NCBI GenBank assembly: GCA_002785215.1
Contig: PFMK01000035.1
Coordinates: forward strand, 1-16,936
Direction: 5' to 3'
DNA length: 16,936 bases
Source of the DNA: Candidatus Gottesmanbacteria bacterium CG_4_10_14_0_8_um_filter_37_24
GTDB taxonomy: Bacteria; Patescibacteriota; Microgenomatia; 2-02-FULL-39-11
Below the pieces are notes generated by a model, which saw nothing but the letters and a program-made list of their open reading frames with translations, made no database searches and had not been told where the DNA came from. A program made the position numbers and the translations under genes. This document shows, piece after piece, positions 1 to 6,547 of this stretch (the stretch's first letter is position 1; each line of letters begins with the position of its first letter).

Positions 1-40
1 GTTTTTATTTATTAATCCATTAAGTATGGAACATGGAAGC

Positions 41-86
41 GGACATTTCTATTTTGCAATAATAGGACATTATCATTTTGCAGTAA
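41..86. repeat. Two tandem copies of a degenerate 22-base repeat upstream of groS
   Basis: Copies at 41-62 and 65-86 share GGACATT at their left, ATTTTGCA in the middle and TAA at the right, matching at 18 of 22 positions with a period of 24 bases. The second copy ends 17 bases before the groS -35 box. Repeated GGACATT/ATTTTGC units remind me of the ends of some integrase-type insertion sequences, which would place a transposase gene left of the window. This is from memory and cannot be checked here. The alternative is an operator for groESL. No credible gene is visible in 1-103. Confidence 0.55.
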
Positions 87-103
87 CAAGATAAAATATC
101 CCC

Positions 104-132
104 TTGACAAGGTTTACTCCATCTTTTAAAAT
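104..132 (+). promoter_or_regulatory. Promoter of the groS-groL operon
   Basis: A perfect -35 hexamer TTGACA (104-109) is followed by a 17-base spacer and a -10 hexamer TAAAAT (127-132), a five-of-six match to the vegetative consensus. The predicted start near 139 leaves a leader of about 40 bases before the groS ATG at 179. No CIRCE operator (TTAGCACTC-N9-GAGTGCTAA) is present in or near it, so HrcA control of the classic kind is not supported. Confidence 0.75.
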
Positions 133-178
133 AGCAGCCGTTAATGTTAAGTGCCAAATATTTTTAAAGGAGGTTTAT

Positions 179-481
179 ATGATAGTTAAATCTAGTTCAA
201 TTAAACCGTTATTTGATAATGTTTTAATAAAACCACTTGAGGATGAAACAAAAACACCCTCAGGAATTCTTCTCCCAGAATCAGCTAAAGAAAAGCCTCA
301 AATAGGGAAAATAATGGCTGTAGGTTCTGGAGGAATGGATGAAAAAGGTAACAAGATAAAAATGGAAGTAAAAATTGGTCAAAAAGTAATGTATAAGAAA
401 TGGGGAGGGAATGAAATTAAGGTTGGTACAGAAGAGTGGCTTTTAGTAGAACAGAAAGACATTTTAGCTGTTGTTGAATAA
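179..481 (+). CDS. groS: GroES, 10-kDa co-chaperonin
   Basis: This is the 100-residue heptameric lid of the cytoplasmic GroEL folding chamber. An upstream TTG at 104 would add 25 residues, but that TTG is part of the promoter's -35 box. The ATG at 179 is chosen because AAAGGAGG lies at 166-173, five bases upstream, and because the usual GroES beginning (IKPLFDNVLIKPLEDE) follows it. The mobile loop that docks on GroEL is recognisable at about residues 19-28 (TKTPSGILLP), with the conserved GKIMAVGSG strand after it. Length is normal for the family. groL follows 61 bases downstream with its own strong ribosome site, so the two are co-transcribed. Confidence 0.97.
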   Translation: MIVKSSSIKPLFDNVLIKPLEDETKTPSGILLPESAKEKPQIGKIMAVGSGGMDEKGNKIKMEVKIGQKVMYKKWGGNEIKVGTEEWLLVEQKDILAVVE

Positions 482-542
482 CGTATTATATTAGAGGAAA
501 AATATATTAAATATAAGATTTATTATTTAAAAGGAGGAAATT

Positions 543-2204
543 ATGGCAAAACAAATTAAATTTTCGGAAGATGCCCGCCAATCATTAGTTAGAGGCGTAA
601 ATATTCTGGCAAAGGCAGTTGTTACTACTCTCGGTCCCAAAGGGCGGAATATCGCTCTGGATAGGAAATGGGGCGCTCCAAATGTCGTCCACGATGGAGT
701 CACTGTTGCAAAAGAGATCGATTTAGAAGATCCGTTTGAAAATATGGGAGCTCAACTTGTAAAAGAAGCGGCTTCAAAGACAAATGATGTAGCCGGAGAT
801 GGAACAACTACAGCTACTTTACTTGCGCAATCAATCATAAATACCGGTATGAAAAATGTTACCGCCGGTACGAATCCAATGGTTATCAAAAGCGGTATTG
901 AGAAATCAGTTGAAGTGGTCGTCGCTGAATTAAAAAAAATGGCCAAAACCGTAAAAGATACCGATATAGAAAAAGTAGCTACCATTTCAGCCCAAGATGA
1001 GAAAATCGGAGCCTTAATAGCTGAGGCTTTGACCAAGGTTGGTAAAGACGGTGTGGTTACCGTAGAAGAAGGAAAAGGGTTGGCGATGGAGATTGAATAT
1101 AAAGAAGGTATGGAATTTGACAAGGGTTATGCGTCACCTTATTTTGTTACCAACGCTGATAAGATGGAAGCAGAAATTGAAAATCCGTATATCTTAATTA
1201 CGGACAAAAAAATATCTTCCATTCAGGATCTTTTACCGTTTTTAGAGAACTTTGTTAAAGTATCCAAAGATCTCGTGATTATCGCTGACGAGATCGAAGG
1301 TGAAGCGTTAGCCACGTTAGTTGTAAACAAATTGAGAGGAACATTTAACGTGCTAGCTGTCAAAGCTCCCGGTTTTGGTGACAGAAGAAAAGAGATGCTT
1401 GAAGATCTCGCTATTTTGACAGGAGGAACAGTTATTTCTGAAGACACAGGACGTAAATTTGAGAACGTGAAAGTAGAAGATTGTGGACGGGCTGATAAAG
1501 TATGGGTGGATAAGGAAAATTGTCGAATTATTGGTGGAAAAGGTCCGCTTTCATTATTAAAGTCACGTATCGCTCAGATCAAAAGAGCGATTGATGAGAC
1601 AACCAGCGAATTTGACAAGGAGAAACTGCAGGAAAGATTGGCCAAACTTGCTGGCGGTGTGGCTGTTATTAATGTAGGTGCCGCAACCGAAGTGGAATTA
1701 AAGGATAAAAAAGAACGCGTGAATGATGCGGTTGCTGCTACAAAAGCGGCTTTGGAAGAAGGCATTGTACCGGGAGGTGGTGTGGCTTTGGTTCGTGCCA
1801 GAAAAGCTTTGCTTAAATTGAAAAACTCTTTGACTGAGACAGAAGAGAGAATTGGGGTTGATATTCTATATCAGGCGCTTGCTCAGCCTATGCGTTGGAT
1901 TGCCAAAAATTCTGGAGAAGACGATGGATGGGTTCTAAGAACCGTTGAAAAAGCATTGGATGAAGGGAAAACTGATTATGGATATAATGCTGCGACTAAC
2001 AGTTTTGGTTCAATGCTTGCAGCTGGTATATTAGATCCGGCAAAAGTAACCCGCTCTGCGTTACAAAATGCTGCTTCAATTGGAATGATGGTTCTTACTA
2101 CAGAAGCTTTAATCACGGATATTCCAGAGAAAAAAGAAAATCCAGGCATGCCGCCGGGCGGAATGGGCGGAATGGGTGGTATGGGCGGAATGGGTGATTA
2201 TTAA
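543..2204 (+). CDS. groL: GroEL, 60-kDa chaperonin
   Basis: ATP-driven double-ring chaperonin that encloses unfolded proteins with GroES in the cytoplasm. At 553 residues it is of normal length. The N-terminal equatorial half has LGPKGRN and the ATP-binding GDGTTT (residues 85-90; D86 corresponds to D87 of E. coli). The apical segment contains APGFGDRRKEML. The catalytic aspartate equivalent to D398 is D395 in ERVNDAVAATKAA, followed by the GIVPGGG turn. The tail carries the GGM repeats (GGMGGMGGMGGM) and ends in DY. AAGGAGG at 531-537 gives a strong ribosome site. One mild oddity is a tryptophan-containing stretch (DDGWVLRTVE) where relatives usually have a small/valine run. Confidence 0.98.
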   Translation: MAKQIKFSEDARQSLVRGVNILAKAVVTTLGPKGRNIALDRKWGAPNVVHDGVTVAKEIDLEDPFENMGAQLVKEAASKTNDVAGDGTTTATLLAQSIINTGMKNVTAGTNPMVIKSGIEKSVEVVVAELKKMAKTVKDTDIEKVATISAQDEKIGALIAEALTKVGKDGVVTVEEGKGLAMEIEYKEGMEFDKGYASPYFVTNADKMEAEIENPYILITDKKISSIQDLLPFLENFVKVSKDLVIIADEIEGEALATLVVNKLRGTFNVLAVKAPGFGDRRKEMLEDLAILTGGTVISEDTGRKFENVKVEDCGRADKVWVDKENCRIIGGKGPLSLLKSRIAQIKRAIDETTSEFDKEKLQERLAKLAGGVAVINVGAATEVELKDKKERVNDAVAATKAALEEGIVPGGGVALVRARKALLKLKNSLTETEERIGVDILYQALAQPMRWIAKNSGEDDGWVLRTVEKALDEGKTDYGYNAATNSFGSMLAAGILDPAKVTRSALQNAASIGMMVLTTEALITDIPEKKENPGMPPGGMGGMGGMGGMGDY

Positions 2205-2235
2205 TAAATACAAAAATGGATATTATCAATAAACT

Positions 2236-2268
2236 AAGCTCCGAATAAAATCGGAGCTTGTTGGTTTA
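2236..2268 (+). terminator. Rho-independent terminator after groL
   Basis: A perfect 9-bp stem, AAGCTCCGA (2236-2244) pairing with TCGGAGCTT (2251-2259), encloses a six-base loop. It is followed by the moderately T-rich GTTGGTTT. It begins 32 bases after the groL stop codon and closes the groESL operon. The T-tract is weak, so termination may be partial. Confidence 0.75.
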
Positions 2269-2288
2269 TGAATAATTCTATTTGAAAT

Positions 2289-2359
2289 GATTGATACATT
2301 CGACAGCGCCAAACTTAGTCCTTTAGAGTGATGTAAACAAATGCCGGTCAGTATCAATC
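2289..2359. other. 71-base segment closed by a 9-bp inverted repeat, function unknown
   Basis: GATTGATAC (2289-2297) and GTATCAATC (2351-2359) are exact reverse complements that enclose 53 bases. Inside the closing stem, GAC (2302-2304) can pair with GTC (2347-2349). The segment lies after the groL terminator and beyond the 3' end of the leftward membrane-protein gene, so neither gene explains it. Possible readings are a small structured RNA, a 3' processing element or the remnant of a mobile element. I could not match it to a known RNA family. Confidence 0.35.
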
Positions 2360-2378
2360 CCGAAGCATACTGCGGCTT

Positions 2379-2789
2379 TTAAACAGAAGAGTCTAAGGAT
2401 TGATTTGCAGGGTGAGATTCAATATTTTGTTGTTTAAGTTTTATTATGATCGGTCTCACGAGCATAGTGCCAAGTGATGATATCTTGAATCCAACGCTTA
2501 TTAAAAAACCCATAAGGAGAAGATGGGCTCCTATATTCGATGTTTTGTTCAGCATGTCAGCAGGAATGAGTTCTACATTATTGCTTTGATTTTGAGTAAT
2601 AATTTTTGTAGCTTCAGGAGGTAGATTATTTGAAATCATTTGTGTTGGATTAAGTGAAATACCTGAGAAGTTAAATAACTTGATTGGTTCTCCTCTGTTA
2701 GTAAATACATTATAGACGTTTAACGTAGACAATAAGATAATAATGAGTCCTAATACTATTAAGGTGTAACCAATGATTTTTTCGTTCAT
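2379..2789 (-). CDS. Small two-helix membrane protein of unknown function
   Basis: The 136-residue product starts MNEKIIGYTLIVLGL. Hydrophobic helices lie at about residues 5-28 and 88-112, joined by a polar loop of about 60 residues that may be extracytoplasmic, and the tail is hydrophilic and Gln/Ser-rich. I do not recognise the family. The open frame extends 20 residues further upstream, but that extension would be translated from the promoter region. The ATG at 2789 is preferred because a TATAAT hexamer sits nine bases before it and the hydrophobic helix then begins at the usual place. It is divergent from the PEGA-domain gene, with about 100 bases between them. No Shine-Dalgarno is visible. 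Confidence 0.7.
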   Translation of the reverse strand: MNEKIIGYTLIVLGLIIILLSTLNVYNVFTNRGEPIKLFNFSGISLNPTQMISNNLPPEATKIITQNQSNNVELIPADMLNKTSNIGAHLLLMGFLISVGFKISSLGTMLVRPIIIKLKQQNIESHPANQSLDSSV

Positions 2790-2798
2790 GATAATTCT

Positions 2799-2804
2799 AT
2801 TATA
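2799..2804 (-). promoter_or_regulatory. -10 box of the small membrane protein gene
   Basis: On the - strand a perfect TATAAT lies nine bases upstream of the ATG at 2789. Transcription would therefore start within one to three bases of the start codon, making the mRNA effectively leaderless. No good -35 hexamer is seen at the expected distance. Confidence 0.45.
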
Positions 2805-2856
2805 TCTTGTTAAGATTATTAGTCTATAGTAAATCCTGATAATTTCCAATAATTTC

Positions 2857-2885
2857 TTGAAATAGTAAAGCTAGGATGATATAGT
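2857..2885 (+). promoter_or_regulatory. Promoter of the PEGA/SH3 protein gene, leaderless type
   Basis: TTGAAA (2857-2862), a 17-base spacer and TATAGT (2880-2885) form a near-consensus promoter. The ATG at 2892 comes only six bases after the -10 box, so transcription should begin at or next to the start codon. No Shine-Dalgarno is present. A ten-base direct repeat, ATAGTAAAGC (2862-2871 and 2881-2890), overlaps both hexamers and could be a regulator site or chance. Confidence 0.6.
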
Positions 2886-2891
2886 AAAGCA

Positions 2892-3728
2892 ATGAGTAAA
2901 AAGCTATTGTTTATTATCTTAATAATAATTGTCGTATTTGCTTTTGTAGGCTATCAGTTTATATCAAAAATGCAACTTGGTGCTGTATCCGGATTGAAAG
3001 TGGTATCTTCTCCAAGTGCAGATGTTTTTCTGAATGATAAGCTTATAGGGAAGACTCCATATGAAGGAAAACATGCAGCAGGTGAATATGTATTGAAACT
3101 TATCCCCGAAGATACATCTTCTCAGGTAGTGTCTTGGCAAGGGAAAATAGTTTTACAACCTTCTTTATTGACTTATGTGAAGCGTGAGCTGGGTTCAAGC
3201 GAATTAACCTCATCAGGAGATATGCTATTTTTAGAAAAAATTTCAGGTAGCGAAGCTCAAATAGTTGTATTATCTTCTCCAGACGCATCAAAAGTAATTA
3301 TTGACGGGCAGGAAAAAGGTATAACTCCACTTGTGCTTCGTGACGTAGCTTCCGGAGAAAATGACGTTGCCATTTCATCACCTGGTTTTGTTGGTCGGAC
3401 AGTTAGAGTTCAAACGATGCAGGGATATAAGGTAACAGTTAATTTTCAGATGGCATTATCAGGAGACAGTGCTTTAGTTGAAGGAGTTACACCCACGCCA
3501 GGTGGAGAAATTACACAAGGAGATAAACAGTATGTTCTGATAAAAGATACCCCGACTGGTTTCCTTAGAGTGAGAAGCGGACCATCAACCAGTGCAAAGG
3601 AAATTGGGAGAGTGAAGCCCGGAGAAAAGAGTGTTTTTATTGAAGAGCAGGAAGGTTGGTATAAGATTAATTATGAAGAAGGAAAAGAAGGATGGATATC
3701 AAACCGTTATGCAGAAAAAGTGAAATGA
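2892..3728 (+). CDS. Signal-anchored protein with two PEGA domains and a C-terminal SH3 domain
   Basis: The 278-residue protein has an N-terminal hydrophobic anchor (residues 4-24) without a lipobox cysteine, so it is probably membrane-tethered with the rest outside. Two PEGA-type beta domains follow. The first (about 35-100) carries SSPSADVFLNDKLIGKTPY, and the second (about 124-188) carries the parallel SSPDASKVIIDGQEKGITPL. A Thr/Pro/Gly linker (200-208) leads to a bacterial SH3 domain (about 213-276) with the typical LRVRSGPSTSAKEIG and GWISNRYAEKV ends. Bacterial SH3 domains often bind peptidoglycan, and PEGA domains are found in surface proteins. A role in the cell envelope is inferred. 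Its 3' end faces the GT4 gene with only seven bases between them. The TGA stop supports the standard code. Confidence 0.85.
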   Translation: MSKKLLFIILIIIVVFAFVGYQFISKMQLGAVSGLKVVSSPSADVFLNDKLIGKTPYEGKHAAGEYVLKLIPEDTSSQVVSWQGKIVLQPSLLTYVKRELGSSELTSSGDMLFLEKISGSEAQIVVLSSPDASKVIIDGQEKGITPLVLRDVASGENDVAISSPGFVGRTVRVQTMQGYKVTVNFQMALSGDSALVEGVTPTPGGEITQGDKQYVLIKDTPTGFLRVRSGPSTSAKEIGRVKPGEKSVFIEEQEGWYKINYEEGKEGWISNRYAEKVK

Positions 3729-3735
3729 TATTTTA

Positions 3736-4821
3736 CTAATACCTTCCACAATTTTTTTTATCAGGAAACCTCCGAAAATAATTTATCCAAAGTAAAAAAC
3801 CAGCAATAATAGTTATAATCAAAATACCCGCAAAAACTTTTTGCCGTGAATTTAATACTAAAGCACCTATTCCGGCAATGGCTGAAATTAACCAATAAAA
3901 TATCGCGATTTTACTTTTATTCCATCCTAGTCTGAGAAGATGATGGTGAAGATGGCCTGAAGTAGCCCATACTGGTGATTGTCCAGAGAGTAGTCTTTTA
4001 GCAAGCATAAATAAAGCATCGGTCATAGGGACAGCCAGTACAAGCAAAGCGGTTCCAAGTTTACTGAAAGCAAGGATAGATAAAACGGCCAGCATAAATC
4101 CAGCCAGACTCTTCCCCCCGTAGCCGGGCATAATTTTCTGGGGATAAAAATTCCAGGGTAAAAATCCTAAAAAAGCTCCGGCAGTTAGGAAAGAAAGATA
4201 AGTTACATGCAATTGATTCGGGTCATTGGTGGCAAAACGGAGAGACAGCAAGCCTATAATAATCGCGGAAATAGAAACGAATCCCGGTAGTTGTCCATCA
4301 ACGCCTCCGGACCAACCAACAATATTAGTTGTCCATACAATCCAAATCAAAGTAAGAAGACTAGGTAAAATCTTTAAGTTCTGGATACCGATTAAATCAC
4401 TTGTGAAAGTAAGGTTATTTAGATGAAGTATCCCTCCGAGAGGGTTTGTAATATACGGTATGTTAATACCGGCGGCTATAACACAAATTGCAGCTAAACA
4501 ATTTACTAGAAATCTCACATATGGAGAGCGATCTTTTTTATCATCCCAAAGTCCAACTATTATTAGAATTGTGGCTCCCAGAAATATCCCAATGAAATAT
4601 TGCGTTTTGGGAAATAATATTAGCAAAGGAATAAAGATGCCGATATAAATAGGGAGTCCACCCCCTCTGGGAATTGTACCAATATGAGTATGTGCAGGAT
4701 GTGGTCGTGTTTTTGGATTATCTATAAGTCCAAATTTGTTTGCCAGAAATATAGTGATTGGGGTTAACAAGAATGTGATACTTGTTGATGCAAGAGTAAT
4801 AAGAAAAATATATTCAAACAT
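3736..4821 (-). CDS. WecA/MraY-like glycosyltransferase 4 family, divergent active site
   Basis: Polytopic membrane protein of 361 residues with roughly ten hydrophobic helices, of the family that transfers a sugar-1-phosphate from a UDP-sugar to a polyprenyl phosphate. Recognisable family signatures are PRGGGLPIYIG (51-61), the Asp dyad in GLWDDKKDRSP (D93, D94), the loop NIVGWSGGVDGQ (166-177) and the His-rich HLHHHLL (290-296). Several canonical residues are missing. The usual NxxNxxDGxDG loop keeps only N166 and D175, and the region that normally reads MGDxGS is MPGYGGKS (231-238), without its Asp. It may be a diverged enzyme with altered substrate or metal binding, or a non-catalytic relative. 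The ATG at 4821 is chosen over a TTG at 4845 that overlaps the upstream gene; it lies four bases after that gene's stop. Confidence 0.85.
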   Translation of the reverse strand: MFEYIFLITLASTSITFLLTPITIFLANKFGLIDNPKTRPHPAHTHIGTIPRGGGLPIYIGIFIPLLILFPKTQYFIGIFLGATILIIVGLWDDKKDRSPYVRFLVNCLAAICVIAAGINIPYITNPLGGILHLNNLTFTSDLIGIQNLKILPSLLTLIWIVWTTNIVGWSGGVDGQLPGFVSISAIIIGLLSLRFATNDPNQLHVTYLSFLTAGAFLGFLPWNFYPQKIMPGYGGKSLAGFMLAVLSILAFSKLGTALLVLAVPMTDALFMLAKRLLSGQSPVWATSGHLHHHLLRLGWNKSKIAIFYWLISAIAGIGALVLNSRQKVFAGILIITIIAGFLLWINYFRRFPDKKNCGRY

Positions 4822-4825
4822 AAAT

Positions 4826-5191
4826 TTAGGTAATAAGTAAAACAATCTTTATATACGTTATTAAAAGAAGAATTGACAGGACCAAGCCTGAAATTACCAG
4901 GATGACAGATGCCAATTTTTCCTTCGAATATAAATAAGAAGCAATAACAAAATTTCCTATGAAGAATATTAGAGAAAAAAATGGCAGCAACATTAATGTA
5001 AAAGGGTTACCAAGCTGATCTGAACTTCTTGGCAGAGAGTAAAACAGCGGTAGTTGAGGACTGAAACTTTTCCATTTAATTGCAGTAATAATCAAATAGA
5101 TAATCATAACTAAAATGAACAATCTAAACACCAGATTTAATTCCCTGTCTTTTAAAAGAGATACCACGTTGTTCTTAAACCGGATATACAT
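4826..5191 (-). CDS. Small three-helix membrane protein in the glycosyltransferase run
   Basis: The 121-residue protein has three hydrophobic helices at about residues 20-38, 63-87 and 93-119. A polar loop between the first two contains PLFYSLPRSSDQLGNP. I do not recognise a named family and assign no activity. It starts 17 bases after the GT-C gene and ends four bases before the GT4 start, so it is almost certainly co-transcribed and perhaps translationally coupled with both. That suggests an accessory role in surface-sugar synthesis or transfer, as an inference from position only. No clear Shine-Dalgarno is present, only a weak AGAAGAA. Confidence 0.75.
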   Translation of the reverse strand: MYIRFKNNVVSLLKDRELNLVFRLFILVMIIYLIITAIKWKSFSPQLPLFYSLPRSSDQLGNPFTLMLLPFFSLIFFIGNFVIASYLYSKEKLASVILVISGLVLSILLLITYIKIVLLIT

Positions 5192-5208
5192 ATAGTTCTT
5201 CTATTCAA

Positions 5209-6504
5209 TCAGTTATTAATGATTAATTGATAGGTAGCATCATCGTTCACTAGGAAATTTCTGGCGTTGGAATAATAATTTATTCTGCTTACATCAGGAA
5301 ATATCAAAGTGACACCAATATAATTAGGAATGGAGATATTGTTTGGATTGTAGATAAAAGTATTGAGCGGGTATTTATAATAATAAGCTGATTCAAGATA
5401 AGCAATTGGAGTCCGGGTAAAAACAAAATCTTTCGTGGTTGCATGGTTATTAATTTCATTAAATAAAGATTTGAAATCTGTTTTTTTATGAAAAGGAGAA
5501 ATTTGAATATTAAATATAATAGCGGAAAATAACCATAAGATTGATACAGCTAAGCGTACTCTGTGATTTAGAATATTATATATACCAAGTGAAATGGATA
5601 GAATTTCAAAAACTGTAATGAAGATGAGATAACGGTTTACATAAACCGGTTTCACAGCTACAGAGTATATAAGAATCGGAGTCAAAGACAAGAAAATCGG
5701 AAAAAGAATACTGATTGCCAGTTTCCTGCGTTTTCTTAGGGACAATATCATAAAAAAGACAATGAGCAGAGACAAAATAAAAGTTATACTCCACCAATTA
5801 CCCGGGGTCCCTTCATAGTTGGTAAATAAGTTCCCAAGAACTGATTTTATGAGTTGAAAATCAACAGGAAACAACCAAGAGTCTCTGGATTTTATAAATT
5901 GCTTAATAACTATTGGCACCCATGGTAGGAAAAAAAGATAGGGTTTGATAATATTTATTAACTCTTTTCTTTTATTTACCCATTTTCCATGGACAAATGC
6001 AAAGCAGGCATATGAAAAGGGAATAAGAAGAAAAAAAGTATGTGTGTATAGACCTAAAATTACAGATAAGGAATAGCCTTTCCAATTTTTTACATAAAGA
6101 AAGTAAAATGATGTTAATGTCAGAAGAGCGAATAATGAATACATGCGAATTTCAAAAGCATAATACAAAAGCATAGGATTAAACATGGTAAACAAAGCAA
6201 CAAAATATGCAAATTTATTGTCGGTAATTTTTTTTGCTATTTTATAAGCAACAAAAATTGTCAAAAGATAGAAAATGAAAGATAGAATTCTTAATAATTC
6301 ATCCGATTTTCCTACGATAATCACCCAAAAGTGCAAAAATATGTAATATAAAGGAGGGTTAAAATCATTAGCGGTGTTTATGATTATTTGGATGACTGGC
6401 GGTTTGGCCATAAAATATGAAAAAGCTTCATCTCTCCAAATCGATTGGATCAGTAGAAAAACTGGCGTATGATAGAAAATAAAATTGCCTATTGAATTAA
6501 ACAT
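5209..6504 (-). CDS. GT-C membrane glycosyltransferase, PMT/ArnT-like
   Basis: Polytopic protein of 431 residues with about ten hydrophobic helices. The first external loop carries WRDEAFSYF (residues 23-31) with the acidic Asp-Glu pair (D25, E26) that is the hallmark of the protein-mannosyltransferase/ArnT superfamily. It is followed by FNPPLYY (48-54), also typical. Such enzymes take a sugar from a polyprenyl-phosphate donor and transfer it to protein, lipid or glycan on the outer face of the membrane. The acceptor and sugar here are unknown. The frame is open upstream of the ATG but has no ATG, GTG or TTG before it, so the ATG at 6504 is used. The first helix is short. It lies 43 bases downstream of the GT2 gene. 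Confidence 0.85.
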   Translation of the reverse strand: MFNSIGNFIFYHTPVFLLIQSIWRDEAFSYFMAKPPVIQIIINTANDFNPPLYYIFLHFWVIIVGKSDELLRILSFIFYLLTIFVAYKIAKKITDNKFAYFVALFTMFNPMLLYYAFEIRMYSLFALLTLTSFYFLYVKNWKGYSLSVILGLYTHTFFLLIPFSYACFAFVHGKWVNKRKELINIIKPYLFFLPWVPIVIKQFIKSRDSWLFPVDFQLIKSVLGNLFTNYEGTPGNWWSITFILSLLIVFFMILSLRKRRKLAISILFPIFLSLTPILIYSVAVKPVYVNRYLIFITVFEILSISLGIYNILNHRVRLAVSILWLFSAIIFNIQISPFHKKTDFKSLFNEINNHATTKDFVFTRTPIAYLESAYYYKYPLNTFIYNPNNISIPNYIGVTLIFPDVSRINYYSNARNFLVNDDATYQLIINN

Positions 6505-6547
6505 TCTATATTGATCTATGATCTTATTATTATCAAGGAGTTGATAT

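Noticed and set aside
110..160. CIRCE-like operator upstream of groS
   Set aside because: Only a loose match to one half-site (AAGTGCCAA) is present, with no partner at the required nine-base spacing.
104..178. 25-residue N-terminal extension of GroES starting at the TTG at 104
   Set aside because: The TTG is the -35 hexamer of the promoter, the extension has no GroES similarity, and the ATG at 179 has a perfect Shine-Dalgarno.
752..1765. Leftward open frames inside groL
   Set aside because: They are antisense shadows of a strongly conserved coding gene, rich in Ser/Thr as expected for antisense of Lys/Glu/Ala codons.
2157..2203. GGM-coding tandem repeat at the end of groL as a DNA repeat of interest
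   Set aside because: It is the ordinary GGM-rich tail of GroEL proteins.
6505..6547. Possible frameshift or lost N terminus of the GT-C protein
   Set aside because: The frame is open upstream but has no usual start codon, and the WRDEA motif already sits about 23 residues in, enough for a short first helix; no clear sign of a frameshift.
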